Shown here one piece after another: positions 45,779-55,617 of a stretch of 64,000 nt of DNA; the first letter of the stretch is position 1, and every line of letters begins with the position of its first letter. Where the stretch lies: positions 1 to 64,000 of the forward strand of contig NZ_FOLO01000012.1 of NCBI RefSeq assembly GCF_900112265.1. The letters run 5' to 3'. Below the pieces are notes generated by a model that had not been told where the DNA came from, made no database searches, and saw only the letters and a program-made list of their open reading frames with translations. This DNA is from Pseudoalteromonas denitrificans DSM 6059 (GTDB lineage: Bacteria; Pseudomonadota; Gammaproteobacteria; Enterobacterales; Alteromonadaceae). A program made the translations under genes and the position numbers.

Positions 45779-46384
45779 ATGTATCAAATTGGCATTGTTA
45801 TATTTGATGAATTTACGGATGTAGATTTTTTTCTTATGTATGACTTACTTGGAAGAACACTTGATAGTTGGTCGGTGAAAATACTTGGTACAAAAGATGC
45901 GCATTATTCTAGTTTAGGCATGTCAGTAAAAACAGATGGGCATGTTTGTGAAGTAACAGAGCAAGATGTGGTGTTAATTACAAGTGGTAAATTAGGAGTC
46001 CCAGCAGCACTAAATGATCATGAATTTATGTCTGCTTTGAAGTTAGATCCTAATAAACAGCTTATCGGTTCTATCTGTGCAGGTTCGTTCATTATTCATC
46101 AATTAGGCTTATTAAATGGTTGTAAACTAACAACAAACCCAGCTGCCAAAGCTGCTTTAACAATACAAGGGGCTGATGTGCAAGACTCCCCTTTAGTGAT
46201 TGAAGGTAATATAGCAACTGCTGGAGGTTGCCTTTCATTAATGTATTTAATCGGGTGGGTAGCGGAACGTTTATATGGCCCAGAAAAGCGTAAAATGATT
46301 CAAAACCAATTAATCCCTGCAGGACAGTTAGTGCTTTTTGAAAATTTGATCAGTTCTACAATTAGCTCTGCAGTCAATCAATAA
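45779..46384 (+). CDS. DJ-1/PfpI-family protein
   Basis: 201 residues, a single class I glutamine-amidotransferase-like domain. It starts YQIGIVIFDEFTDVDFFLMY and has the nucleophile elbow GSICAGSFIIHQLGLLNG with its Cys. This is the subgroup related to isonitrile hydratase and the sensor domain of GlxA regulators, without a DNA-binding part. A good ribosome site (CAGGGAG) precedes the ATG. The activity is unknown. Confidence 0.82.
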   Translation: MYQIGIVIFDEFTDVDFFLMYDLLGRTLDSWSVKILGTKDAHYSSLGMSVKTDGHVCEVTEQDVVLITSGKLGVPAALNDHEFMSALKLDPNKQLIGSICAGSFIIHQLGLLNGCKLTTNPAAKAALTIQGADVQDSPLVIEGNIATAGGCLSLMYLIGWVAERLYGPEKRKMIQNQLIPAGQLVLFENLISSTISSAVNQ

Positions 46385-46405
46385 TTTGCAAAGCATTTAA
46401 AGATA

Positions 46406-46425
46406 GGTGCTATAAAATTAGCACC
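46406..46425. terminator. Hairpin between DJ-1 and GNAT genes
   Basis: GGTGCTA and TAGCACC form a perfect 7-bp stem 22 bp after the DJ-1 family stop codon, between convergent genes. Confidence 0.5.
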
Positions 46426-46458
46426 CATTGTGTAGTTGTCATTTTAATCGCTCAAAAT

Positions 46459-46887
46459 TTAGATTAAAGTTTTCGTTAAATAATGTGAGGCGTGGCCTTT
46501 TGGACGCTCGGGTAAAGTGGCAACATGCTCATACCCTGATTTTTCATAAAATGGTTTTGCTTGCCAACTAGTGGTCTCTACAAAGGCTTTTTCACACCCA
46601 TTTTGTTTCGCAAAAAATTCGGCTTTTTCAATTAATTTTTTACCTATACCTTGACCTCTACACTCTTCTGAAAGCCAGAGTAATTCAATATGCAAAGTAT
46701 TCCAGTAGCAAATACAGCGAATTCCCCCCGTGATTTTATTTGAATCATTTCGTGCAAAGACTGAAAAATTCACTTCATCTTCATTGGGTTCTAAATCAGG
46801 AATACAGTGTTTGTTAAAAGCAATAATACCTTGGCTCACTATTTTTTTATCTTCTTTAGAGGCTGAAGTTGTTAATTCAATATTCAT
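46459..46887 (-). CDS. GNAT-family N-acetyltransferase
   Basis: 142 residues. The acetyl-CoA pyrophosphate loop is RGQGIGKKLIEKAEFF, preceded by the beta-4 strand ELLWLSEECR and followed by CEKAFVETTSWQAKPFYEKS with GYEHVATL. This arrangement fits small cytosolic GNATs acting on free amines or proteins. The substrate cannot be assigned. Confidence 0.87.
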   Translation of the reverse strand: MNIELTTSASKEDKKIVSQGIIAFNKHCIPDLEPNEDEVNFSVFARNDSNKITGGIRCICYWNTLHIELLWLSEECRGQGIGKKLIEKAEFFAKQNGCEKAFVETTSWQAKPFYEKSGYEHVATLPERPKGHASHYLTKTLI

Positions 46888-47096
46888 TTTGCTTCCTTAT
46901 CTATTATTCCTTTATGCTGAATAACAGTTTAACTTTAAGATTTGAAATGATTATAAATAAGACAAAAAAACAAAACAGTGGCAGAGTTGGTAAATAAAAT
47001 CCAATACAGATAAGTTTCAATTAAAATAAGTGCAATGTTAGCGACTTTATATTCATACCTGCCTACTTACAGAAAAATTGTAAAAGCCACTTTTAT

Positions 47097-47633
47097 TTAA
47101 ACGCTCTTTTTTAAAGAAGAAAAGTTAAGTACAAACCTATTACTTGGTGTATCGTAACCTGCTAAATCAAACACGCCCTCGTTACTAAAACCGAGTTTAT
47201 TTAAAGCGTTCATGGAATTGTTATTATCTGTAGCTGTATAACCTACAATACGATTCAGTTGTAACTCGTTTTTTGCATAATTCAGAACTGCTATTGCTGC
47301 TTCTTGTAAATAGCCTTTTTTATGGTATTTGCTTACGAGTGCATAGCCCAAATCAATGTCATCAATATTATCTCGTTTTAATAGTCCACATGTCCCTACA
47401 GGAGTATTTGAGTCTTTAAGTAATACGATAAACATACCAAACCCATTTTCTTGATAACTTCTTTGTGGACCATCAATAATAAATTGTTTTGCAGCTTCAA
47501 GGCTTTTGATCTTTTTATCGGCTATGTTTTTTATAAATAATGGCTCGTTAAAGTGATGTAAAATAAATTCACCGTCATCAATTGTCATTTGACGTATCAT
47601 TAACCTTTGGGTTATCGCTATCACTTTACTCAT
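47097..47633 (-). CDS. RimJ/RimL-type GNAT acetyltransferase
   Basis: 178 residues of the Acetyltransf_3 group: TQRLMIRQMTIDDGEFILHH start, CGLLKRDNIDDIDLGYALVS, the CoA loop SKYHKKGYLQEAAIAVLNYA and ATDNNNSMNALNKLGFSNEG. Relatives acetylate protein N-termini or small molecules. It is transcribed on its own; a perfect 15-bp inverted repeat lies 60-104 bp upstream of the start. Confidence 0.87.
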   Translation of the reverse strand: MSKVIAITQRLMIRQMTIDDGEFILHHFNEPLFIKNIADKKIKSLEAAKQFIIDGPQRSYQENGFGMFIVLLKDSNTPVGTCGLLKRDNIDDIDLGYALVSKYHKKGYLQEAAIAVLNYAKNELQLNRIVGYTATDNNNSMNALNKLGFSNEGVFDLAGYDTPSNRFVLNFSSLKKSV

Positions 47634-47692
47634 TTTTTACGCCTTATTTTTTAGTTTTATTATGGTTATTCTTTAACTCGTATCGATACTAA

Positions 47693-47737
47693 GTGCATTT
47701 AAATAATACAGTTTTAGATAACATTATTTAAATGCAC
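47693..47737. repeat. Perfect 15-bp inverted repeat in the GNAT upstream region
   Basis: GTGCATTTAAATAAT and ATTATTTAAATGCAC are exact complements with a 15-base spacer. It lies before the GNAT start and 245 bp past the LysE stop. It could be an operator, a small RNA hairpin or a mobile-repeat relic. The remaining intergenic sequence (to 47982) shows no gene. Confidence 0.5.
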
Positions 47738-47982
47738 CATATAACATGTTTAGTCAGACAAATAATGAAATAAATTGTTTTGGTATGAATATAACTAATA
47801 CTAATGAGAGTCAGCACGGGAATAACAAAGTTAGAAAACAATACGCTGTTTCAATATTTGATTTGAATGATTATGAAAGAGAATATTTAAGATTCAGGCT
47901 GATTATTACTCAAAGGCAAAGATAATAAATTAAGGTGAATATGAGGCAATTGAACAATCACAATGCCTCAGCTTTAATGTTT

Positions 47983-48609
47983 TTAATCCTGCTTTATAGT
48001 GGCTGTTATTAAACCAGCACTAATAAGCATGGAACCTGATGTTTTGTTCATTATCTCTATTGCTTTAGGGTGCAGTAACAAACTTTTCATTTGAGCTGCT
48101 AATAAAAAATAACCACCAAGAACAATAAAAACGATACTCAGAAATGTAATGACAAGTACAATTAATTGAAGGTATAAAGGGTGTTCAAGTGTTATAAATT
48201 GAGGCAAAAACGCTAAAAAAAATCCGATTAATTTAGGATTAAGTAATGTGACTAAAAAGCCTTCCGTAAACATTGTTTTTGCATTTTTTACTTTGCTGTC
48301 TGCTGAGACAGACTTCACAATACTAGGCTTAATACACCATTGTTTTACGCCTATGTAAATAAGATAAATAACACCTAAGTATTTCATCAAATGAAATGCA
48401 ATTTCAGAACGATAAAGTACAGCACCAACACCTATTAATGATAAAAAAAGTAAAATACAATCGGCCAAAATGATACCCGATACTGTAATTAAAGTTTTTT
48501 TTGATCCTGAAGTCATTGCATGACTAACAACTAATAGCATAGTAGGGCCTGGTAAAATGGTTACGATTGTTGTTGCAATAATAAATGTAATCCAAATATC
48601 AAATTCCAT
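47983..48609 (-). CDS. LysE-family amino-acid exporter
   Basis: 208 residues with about six membrane spans. ATTIVTILPGPTMLLVVSHA is the LysE/RhtB signature, followed by GSKKTLITVSGIILADCILL and FLVTLLNPKLIGFFLAFLPQ, where NP-K is conserved. The family exports amino acids or homoserine-lactone-like compounds. The isochorismatase-fold hydrolase gene lies 43 bp upstream in the same direction, so the pair may be one operon. Confidence 0.9.
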   Translation of the reverse strand: MEFDIWITFIIATTIVTILPGPTMLLVVSHAMTSGSKKTLITVSGIILADCILLFLSLIGVGAVLYRSEIAFHLMKYLGVIYLIYIGVKQWCIKPSIVKSVSADSKVKNAKTMFTEGFLVTLLNPKLIGFFLAFLPQFITLEHPLYLQLIVLVITFLSIVFIVLGGYFLLAAQMKSLLLHPKAIEIMNKTSGSMLISAGLITATIKQD

Positions 48610-48652
48610 GAGTTTCTCTTTAATGTTTATTAAAACAAGTCATTTTTTAAAC

Positions 48653-49198
48653 TTAGCCAGAAGCTAAAATATCGCTGGTGGTTGCCAGCGTGCAAAACTC
48701 ATTATTGAGACTGGCTAAGTGAACGAGATGTATCTGCTGAGCTGTGTAGTCGACGCCGTTAAGTTTTTTATTAAAAGTCGCTGTTGCGTCAGATACTAAA
48801 GTGACTTCAAAACCAAAATTTGACGCCATACGCACTGTTGTTGAAACACAGTGATCTGTGGTTAACCCTACAATAGTGAGTTTTTCAATTTTATTGTCGC
48901 GTAAATATCGCTCTAGTTCGGTACCAATAAAGGCACTGTTTACTAACTTTTTAAACACAACTTCATCAGGAACTGGACGTGCTTGCGACTTTGGTTCATG
49001 TCCAATTTGGCTTGGATGAAACCTTGATTTTTGCATTTTAGAGCTATGATGAACATGAATGACAGTACCTTGCTTTTTTCGCCAGAACGCTAGTAAGTCA
49101 GAAATATTCGTTTCTGCGTTATGATTGTTTCTTTGTCCCCAATCAGGCTCGTTAAAAGCTTTTTGTACATCAATCAAAATAAGTGCGCAATTTTGCAT
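48653..49198 (-). CDS. Isochorismatase-fold cysteine hydrolase
   Basis: 181 residues. The catalytic triad places are visible: Asp in CALILIDVQKAF, Lys in the FKKLVNSAF region and the nucleophile Cys in GLTTDHCVSTTVRMASNFGF. This is the nicotinamidase/ureidoacrylate-amidase-like group, which hydrolyses amides or N-carbamoyl compounds. It is probably cotranscribed with the LysE exporter downstream, while a GlxA-type regulator is divergent 173 bp away and may control both. Confidence 0.87.
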   Translation of the reverse strand: MQNCALILIDVQKAFNEPDWGQRNNHNAETNISDLLAFWRKKQGTVIHVHHSSKMQKSRFHPSQIGHEPKSQARPVPDEVVFKKLVNSAFIGTELERYLRDNKIEKLTIVGLTTDHCVSTTVRMASNFGFEVTLVSDATATFNKKLNGVDYTAQQIHLVHLASLNNEFCTLATTSDILASG

Positions 49199-49371
49199 AA
49201 TTCACCTTTTTTAAAAATACTAATAGAGAAGAGAGCGTTAGTTTATTACAATTTCAATTGGCGTAAATGACACTTAAGAAACGATTTATGACATGATTTT
49301 AGAGTGATTAAAATTAGTTTTTTAGTTGAAATAAAGTAAATAACCTAAGTTCAGGTTCAATAAGGAAGTAT

Positions 49372-50334
49372 ATGCAATACATTAAGAAAGTCGCTTTTAT
49401 ATGTTTCCCTGGGTTTCAGGCGTTAGATCTTGTAGGGCCAATGGAAGTATTTTCTTTGGCCAAAGGGGCTGAAGAATCAGGTTATGAATCTTGCTTGTTG
49501 TCTTACCAAGGAGGGCCGATAACAAGTGCTTCAGGAATGACAATAACAACTGAAAAATTTATGTCGCTTGAGGGTTTTGACAGCTTAATTATTGTAGGTG
49601 GACATCAGGTTACACAACATAATCCACACCAATATTTGATACCGTATATTCAAGAACAAAAAACCAAAGTTAAACGCATTGTTTCTATTTGTACAGGTGC
49701 ATTTTTATTAGCAAGAGCAGGATTGTTAGCGCATCAAAAAGTAACAACGCACTGGAGTTGTACCGAACAGCTCAAGGCATTAGTACCCAGTGCTGAAGTG
49801 ATAGAAGATGCCCTATATATCAAAAGTGGTAATATTTATACCTCGGCAGGTATTAGTGCAGGTATGGATTTGGCATTATCTCTTGTTGAAGAAGATCATG
49901 GAAAATCACTGAGCATAAGTATTGCCCGAGAATTAGTGCTTTTTTATCACAGACCTGGTGGACAAAAGCAATTTTCTGATTTGCTTCAAGCGCAAAGCGT
50001 GACACATGATAAAGTTAAGTTGGCTTGTGTGTATATTCAAGAAAACTTAATACAAGAGTTAACAGTTTCCTCTTTAGCGGAATATGTGAATATGAGTTCC
50101 CGTAATTTCTCTCGTCAATTCACCGAACAACTGGGCTTACCTCCCGGGAAATACGTACAGAAATCAAGGGTAGAACGTGCAAAGTATTATTTAGAACAAG
50201 GGCAGCTTTCAATCGCTCAGGTGGCAAATAAAGTAGGTATTAACAGTATTACAGTGTTGAGTCGCCTTTTTAAAAAGTATTTAGCAATCAGCCCTAACGA
50301 CTATAAAAAAAGGTTTTATAAGACATCAAAATAA
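49372..50334 (+). CDS. GlxA-family AraC-type transcriptional regulator
   Basis: 320 residues. Residues ~1-190 form a DJ-1-like domain (KKVAFICFPGFQALDLVGPM, then VSICTGAFLLARAGLL with the Cys position). Residues ~215-315 are an AraC double helix-turn-helix (VSSLAEYVNMSSRNFSRQFT, then QVANKVGINSITVLSRLFKK). GlxA-type regulators sense metabolites such as amides or carnitine-like compounds. It is divergent from the hydrolase-exporter pair, the likely target. Confidence 0.9.
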   Translation: MQYIKKVAFICFPGFQALDLVGPMEVFSLAKGAEESGYESCLLSYQGGPITSASGMTITTEKFMSLEGFDSLIIVGGHQVTQHNPHQYLIPYIQEQKTKVKRIVSICTGAFLLARAGLLAHQKVTTHWSCTEQLKALVPSAEVIEDALYIKSGNIYTSAGISAGMDLALSLVEEDHGKSLSISIARELVLFYHRPGGQKQFSDLLQAQSVTHDKVKLACVYIQENLIQELTVSSLAEYVNMSSRNFSRQFTEQLGLPPGKYVQKSRVERAKYYLEQGQLSIAQVANKVGINSITVLSRLFKKYLAISPNDYKKRFYKTSK

Positions 50335-50536
50335 TAAGTTACATTCTAAATTTATCAAAAAAGTCGATAATAAAGGTAATAACATAGATAAATTGATGGA
50401 GAAGGGGATAAGATAGTGGCTTTTTAAATTAACCTCTCATTCGAATCCATGTAAGTATTTGTTTATTAATGAAGTTATTTAATTTATCAAGGGAATTGAA
50501 ATTTTCATTTCGAGTATCAAAGAAAGCCCGTTATTA

Positions 50537-50569
50537 ACCATTAGGCTGAGATATTACCAGCCTAATGGT
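50537..50569. terminator. Hairpin between convergent GlxA and propeller genes
   Basis: ACCATTAGGCTG and CAGCCTAATGGT form a perfect 12-bp stem, 13 bp after the end of the minus-strand propeller gene. The T tract is weak, but the placement fits a bidirectional terminator. Confidence 0.6.
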
Positions 50570-50581
50570 ATAACCTGTAAT

Positions 50582-51517
50582 TTAAAGTCGCTTGGTTAGC
50601 TGTTTTAAGTTTTTACCATTAATATCCATTGAGAATATTTTAAATCCATCTTTCCAATTACCTGATTCAAATAGTAATTTACTATCGTCACTTGAGGTAT
50701 CAGCAAAATGCTGCATCGCATTACTGTTTTTAGTTAAGTTTTCGATTGCACTACCATCAATGTTTACACGAAATATATCTGGTTTTTTTCCACCCAGTGG
50801 AGATGCAAATAAGACGAAATCTCCTTTTGAACTCCAATCTGGCATCATCACATCACCCTTAACATCAGTTAATTGCTTAAGGCTTTTAGTTTTAAGGTTA
50901 TATAGAAATAGGTCATCATCTTTCCGCTCGTTGCGGTCTGAAGTAAAAACAATTAAGTCTAACTTAGGGTGCCATTTGGGTGAGCGAATATGCTTAGCCT
51001 TATTTTGTGATGAAAAAACCGTTTGAGGTTGTGCTTTATTATTTGCATCAATTGGAGTGAGCATTAAATCTGCACTACCAGAACTTGAATTAATACTATA
51101 CACGATGCGCTGGTCTTTCGAGTCAACAGAGTAGCCATCAATACCTTTGCCTTTAGGTGCAAAAGTTTGCTGCTTAGGAGTGCCACCTTTGGCTGAAATT
51201 TTATACATGTTTAGACTTTTCATATTAATCCCTGAGCGGTAATAAACATATTGACCATCGGCTGACCAAGTCGGCTCGATATCCCATAAGTTGGTATTAA
51301 CTGTGAGGCGCCTTTCTTCAGTGCCATCGGCTTTAGATATAAAAATATCTGGGAGCGTTTTTCCTCGGTAAGAGTAATATACGATGAGGTCGCCATTTGG
51401 TGAATATTTTGGAGCGATGTCCATAATCACCGGTTTTTCTTTTGCTTGAACGAATGACATTGTTTGAATTAATACACTTGCTGATAATAATGTGTTGGTA
51501 ATGAATTTTTTATACAT
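50582..51517 (-). CDS. Periplasmic TolB-like beta-propeller protein
   Basis: 311 residues. A signal peptide (LLSASVLIQTMSFVQAKE) is followed by PD40 blades: YSPNGDLIVYYSYR, WSADGQYVYYRSG, KWHPKLDLIVFTSDR, DWSSKGDFVLFASP and DTSSDDSKLLFES. The layout is like the lipoprotein at 1684-2613 but without a lipobox. It may bind an envelope partner or ligand. No partner gene is adjacent. Confidence 0.82.
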   Translation of the reverse strand: MYKKFITNTLLSASVLIQTMSFVQAKEKPVIMDIAPKYSPNGDLIVYYSYRGKTLPDIFISKADGTEERRLTVNTNLWDIEPTWSADGQYVYYRSGINMKSLNMYKISAKGGTPKQQTFAPKGKGIDGYSVDSKDQRIVYSINSSSGSADLMLTPIDANNKAQPQTVFSSQNKAKHIRSPKWHPKLDLIVFTSDRNERKDDDLFLYNLKTKSLKQLTDVKGDVMMPDWSSKGDFVLFASPLGGKKPDIFRVNIDGSAIENLTKNSNAMQHFADTSSDDSKLLFESGNWKDGFKIFSMDINGKNLKQLTKRL

Positions 51518-51991
51518 TTTGACTCTCCACTAATTTATTCATTTAACTCAATCTTTTTGTCTTGTGACTCTGAGTTAGTTCAGATTAGTGGAAGTTTAGT
51601 GTGAATAGAACGTCTATGAGACCATAAACACGTTATGTGACAAAGTGATAAAAATGATGTATTTCATCCCTTAAATTGTTATAAAAAAGAGATAAGATCT
51701 TAAAAACCATAGTTGGCTTTAAGCCACAAAAGTTGGTCATTCATGATATTAAGTTAAAGTCATTTATTTACAGTGAGCCAGTAAACATAGCATGTGAGTA
51801 CATCTAATTGTTTTGTATATGACTCTAAACCTCTCAATGATAAATCTAATTAGACTCAAATGACCTGTCGCAATCTAACCTATGAACAAACATTAGTTAA
51901 TATATGGGTGTGTATACTCCCCCGTATATTTAAGAAAGCCCTATGCTAAATGAGGGATTTCAAATTATGACATGATCACTACATCAATGTT
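51518..51991. other. Intergenic region between the propeller and EthD genes
   Basis: 474 bp. It should hold the propeller gene promoter. I see no gene, repeat or clear hairpin. Confidence 0.4.
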
Positions 51992-52357
51992 TTATAGTAA
52001 TATTTGTTCTTCAACTATGTATGCGGCAGATTTTGAATGGTCAATAAAGTTGCTTTCGTCAGTTTGTAATGCAGTGGCTATTTGCTGTCCTTCTGCGGAA
52101 CTCATTCCTTCAATTAACGCTTGTTCAGACTCAAACCATACTTCAGCCACCCCATCGAACTGCGCCTGCATGCCTCTTGATTCTCTCAGTCCTTGATTAA
52201 TTGGTGAGTCAATTGTAAGAGATTGAACATATTTTTTTGCTCCCAGCTTTTTTGCATTTTTTAAAAATAAAGGTGCATGCTGTTGTTCCCAGTATTCTTT
52301 GAAATCTACGAGACTCATTTTTGGGTGGCGAGTTAAGTTCATTACAAATTTAATCAT
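51992..52357 (-). CDS. EthD-domain protein
   Basis: 121 residues. IKFVMNLTRHPKMSLVDFKE, then YWEQQHAPL and the later GVAEVWFESEQALIEGMSS, is the EthD dimeric alpha/beta-barrel pattern. Members assist ether or polyketide degradation and some are stress-related; the exact role is usually unknown. It is divergent from a LysR gene 134 bp away that probably controls it. Confidence 0.85.
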   Translation of the reverse strand: MIKFVMNLTRHPKMSLVDFKEYWEQQHAPLFLKNAKKLGAKKYVQSLTIDSPINQGLRESRGMQAQFDGVAEVWFESEQALIEGMSSAEGQQIATALQTDESNFIDHSKSAAYIVEEQILL

Positions 52358-52491
52358 GATTGAAATCCTATTTTTAGTTTCATGGTAGTTAATTCATTGT
52401 GATTAGTGTATATGTATCCTATAAGTTTACTAGATTGTTAAAATGCACAAGTGTGTTCACTAAAAGTGAACGTAAATGTGAGGATTGATGG

Positions 52492-53403
52492 ATGGAAGAG
52501 CTAAAGCGAATTGGTATTTTTACTAAAGTCGTTCAAGCAAAGAGTTTTTCAGAGGCTGCTCGCCAACTTGGAGTGGCAAAATCGGCAGTAAGTAAACAAA
52601 TAAGGTTACTTGAAGATCAGATAGATGTGCGACTTTTTAATCGTTCGACTAGAAAACTCAGTCTTACAGAAGCGGGTGAAATATACTATCGACATTGTGA
52701 ACATATTGTAAATCGTGCTGAGTTTGCTTTAGATGAGTTGCACAATTATCAAAATCAACCAACTGGAACCTTGCGAATTTCTGCGCCAATTCCATTTGGT
52801 CGTACAATTTTAATACCTGTTATTAAGCAGCTTAGAGAGCTGTATCCAAAATTAAATGTTGATCTTCAATTGGACGATAAAATTGTTAATGTTGTAGAGC
52901 AAGGCATTGACCTGACGCTTCGTGTGGGTGCTTTACAAGATTCAAATCTCATCGCTAAAAAACTTTGTGATACGCCAGCGGTCTTAATTGCTTCTCCTCA
53001 GTACCTTGTGAATTACGGGTTACCCAATAAGCCATCAGCGTTAGTTAATCATCAATGGTTGGCTTTGTCGGTGCAGGCTTCACCATATGCTAAGACTTTC
53101 TTTCACAAAATAACGGGAGAGAAAACATCTGTTTCATTACAAGGAAATTTATCAATTAACTCTGTAGAATCTATTATTGCCGCAGCACTTAATGGGTTAG
53201 GTGTTGCTATGTTAGCAAAAGTGACAATTGAAGAGCTTCTTAAATCAGGTCAATTAGTTTCGTTATTATCTGATTATCAAGCTGCGCCAGTTCCAATATA
53301 TGCGGTGTACCCTCATCGAGAGTATTTACCCTCTAAAGTAAAGATATTTCTGAAGTTATTAGAGAAGTATTGCGCGAATGCGAGTTGGACTACTTTGACT
53401 TAG
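52492..53403 (+). CDS. LysR-family transcriptional regulator
   Basis: 303 residues. Helix-turn-helix: ELKRIGIFTKVVQAKSFSEA, ARQLGVAKSAVSKQIRLLED. The effector domain begins TGTLRISAPIPFGRTILIPV, as in the CrgA-like LysR group. It is divergent from the EthD gene, the most likely target. No terminator is seen before the following gene, 250 bp on. Confidence 0.88.
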   Translation: MEELKRIGIFTKVVQAKSFSEAARQLGVAKSAVSKQIRLLEDQIDVRLFNRSTRKLSLTEAGEIYYRHCEHIVNRAEFALDELHNYQNQPTGTLRISAPIPFGRTILIPVIKQLRELYPKLNVDLQLDDKIVNVVEQGIDLTLRVGALQDSNLIAKKLCDTPAVLIASPQYLVNYGLPNKPSALVNHQWLALSVQASPYAKTFFHKITGEKTSVSLQGNLSINSVESIIAAALNGLGVAMLAKVTIEELLKSGQLVSLLSDYQAAPVPIYAVYPHREYLPSKVKIFLKLLEKYCANASWTTLT

Positions 53404-53655
53404 TTTTTAATTTATAAAGTGAACCTTTAAAAATTTTTTACTAATGCAAACGGTGCTGCACTAATCTAATTCAGTACTGATTTACTTAGTGTTAATTAAT
53501 ATATAGATAATTATGATGTTAAAACCTCCAAATGTGTCCGGAGTTATCTATAACATTACAAGTTGCAAAGATAGCCCAATACTGTGCTTGTATTTTGAAA
53601 AGGTGAATCTATATAATGCTGTATGGGGTGTAAGTAAATAATAGGTCGGCGTTTA

Positions 53656-54819
53656 ATGTTAAAAAAAATATTGTTGTTACTTATATTTATAAGTTTAATT
53701 AGCTGTAAGAACACCGAAAATCTCGCCTCAGTACGCAGTGCACAAACGTTAATTAAGCAAATAAATTCTGACGATGCAGATCTCATTACCATAGCGCATC
53801 AAGCAGTCAAAACGAATAAACTGATTAAACAAGATGTAAATAGCATTAAAGTTTTGCTCGATGAATTGAGTAAACACATCGAAGATGTATGGGGGGAAGA
53901 TAAGCCCAAAGTACCTAATAATAAAAAGTTGGTTAAATATACCAACAACTACAAAGCGCGTGCCATTGTTGATTTTGAAAAAGGGACTATTTTAATCGAA
54001 ACTTTAGCGGATAGATCTCAGGCTAAAACGCTGGACAATTTACAAGGTGCAATAGTCACTACTTTATTATCAACCTCAGACCCTCAAAAAACGGATATAT
54101 TTTCAAGTGATGCGCCCCAACTATTGGGAAAACCTTATTTATACCAACAGGTGGTTGATCATGACAATATGCCTATTCAATATTCGTGGCGCGCTAATCG
54201 ATTTTCTAAATATCTAACTGAATTTAAATTACAAAAATATCATAAAAATAAAAAACAAATTTATGCCGTTAGAATTACAATGGTTGAGAAACATCAACAT
54301 TTACGCGAAAAACAATATAGTAAACATGTACTCTCGGCAGCTAAACGTTATCAAATATCACCGCAATTAATATATGGCATCATTGAGACCGAAAGTAGCT
54401 TTAATCCGTTTGCTGTAAGTACATCGAATGCCTACGGATTAATGCAAGTAGTACCAAAAACAGCTGGGGCCGATGTTTTTCAACGTATTAAAAAGAAAAA
54501 GGGCATACCAACCAAGCAACAATTATTTGACCCTGCATTTAATATCGATATTGGCTCAGCCTATTTACATATTCTCAATAACAATTATTTGAAAGGTGTA
54601 AAAAATGCAACCAGCCGTCATTATTCCATTATTTCTGCGTATAATGGCGGTGCTGGAAATGTTTTAAAAACGTTTCATAATAATCGTAAAACTGCGATGA
54701 AAGTACTTAATACTAAGTCGTCTAAAGATGTTTATTATTTGCTAACAAAGAAACATCCCAAAGCAGAGTCTCGTCATTATTTAGAGAAGGTCACTAAAGC
54801 TGAAAAAACGTATTTATAA
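53656..54819 (+). CDS. MltC-like lytic murein transglycosylase lipoprotein
   Basis: 387 residues. Lipobox LISC (Cys17). Residues ~40-210 match the MltC N-terminal domain (KARAIVDFEKGTILIETLAD). The C-terminal SLT domain has the catalytic Glu in YGIIETESSFNPFAVS, then AYGLMQVVPKTAGADVF and SAYNGGAGNVLKTF. It cleaves the MurNAc-GlcNAc bond to give 1,6-anhydro ends at the outer membrane. AATAGGT precedes the start weakly. Length matches the MltC family (about 360). Confidence 0.88.
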   Translation: MLKKILLLLIFISLISCKNTENLASVRSAQTLIKQINSDDADLITIAHQAVKTNKLIKQDVNSIKVLLDELSKHIEDVWGEDKPKVPNNKKLVKYTNNYKARAIVDFEKGTILIETLADRSQAKTLDNLQGAIVTTLLSTSDPQKTDIFSSDAPQLLGKPYLYQQVVDHDNMPIQYSWRANRFSKYLTEFKLQKYHKNKKQIYAVRITMVEKHQHLREKQYSKHVLSAAKRYQISPQLIYGIIETESSFNPFAVSTSNAYGLMQVVPKTAGADVFQRIKKKKGIPTKQQLFDPAFNIDIGSAYLHILNNNYLKGVKNATSRHYSIISAYNGGAGNVLKTFHNNRKTAMKVLNTKSSKDVYYLLTKKHPKAESRHYLEKVTKAEKTYL

Positions 54820-54968
54820 ATGCGAGCTTGAAATGTATGAATGGCATTTAAGGCATCATTTATTTAATGACGCCATGGGTTGATTATTTTCAGTTCTAAT
54901 AAGGTGAACAATAATATTAAAATGGAAATCTGTATGATACCAACCAATAAACAACAGAGGCATTGCAT

Positions 54969-55511
54969 TTGTCAGGCTTAGAAGCAGTCATACTCCTTGT
55001 TACAATTTTCACTGGGGGGTCCATTGTCTGGAGCACGCTTACTTTAGGTATTTCACCTATGCCTAGCTCAAAGAAAGCGCGTCAAGCTATGCTTAATTTG
55101 ACTCATAATACTGGAACAGGGCCAATTTTTGAATTAGGGAGTGGTTGGGGAAATCTACTTGTTCCACTTGCAAAAACTTACCCTAAGCGAAAAATAGTCG
55201 GCTATGAATTGTCGATCATGCCATGGCTAATAACTTTAATACTAAAAAAAATGTTTGGTTTAAAAAACTTGCAAGTTTATCGAAAAAATTTTTTGCATGC
55301 GGATCTTACCAATGCCACAGTGATACTATGCTATTTATTTCCAGGTGGAATGCAAAAGATAGAGGCTAAATTGAATGCACAAGGCGGAAAATGTGAATAT
55401 TTGATAAGTAATAACTTTGCATTTATATCACACAAACCCATCAAAACGATTCTACTAAATGACTTATTCAAATCGCCAGTTTATTTATACGCGTTAAAAA
55501 ACAAGATTTAG
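54969..55511 (+). CDS. Membrane-anchored class I methyltransferase-like protein
   Basis: About 180 residues from a TTG with AGAGG eight bases upstream; the TTG at 54963 is too close to that site. An N-terminal span (LEAVILLVTIFTGGSIVWST) is followed by a Rossmann core with the SAM loop IFELGSGWGNLLVPLAK, the acidic YELSIMPW and NATVILCYLFPGGM. The substrate is unknown. A terminator hairpin overlaps the stop codon. Confidence 0.75.
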   Translation: MSGLEAVILLVTIFTGGSIVWSTLTLGISPMPSSKKARQAMLNLTHNTGTGPIFELGSGWGNLLVPLAKTYPKRKIVGYELSIMPWLITLILKKMFGLKNLQVYRKNFLHADLTNATVILCYLFPGGMQKIEAKLNAQGGKCEYLISNNFAFISHKPIKTILLNDLFKSPVYLYALKNKI

Positions 55512-55545
55512 AATAATACAGGTTTATAGTTTAAATCTTGTTTTT
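55497..55545 (+). terminator. Terminator overlapping the methyltransferase stop
   Basis: AAAAACAAGATTT and AAATCTTGTTTTT form a perfect 13-bp stem; the left arm contains the last codons of the gene. The T tract follows the right arm. Confidence 0.7.
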
Positions 55546-55617
55546 ATTCATGCAGCGTTACTAATGCAAGTGAATTTAAAAAATGAGGTAAGAATATTAA
55601 CTCCATTAGATAAACAT

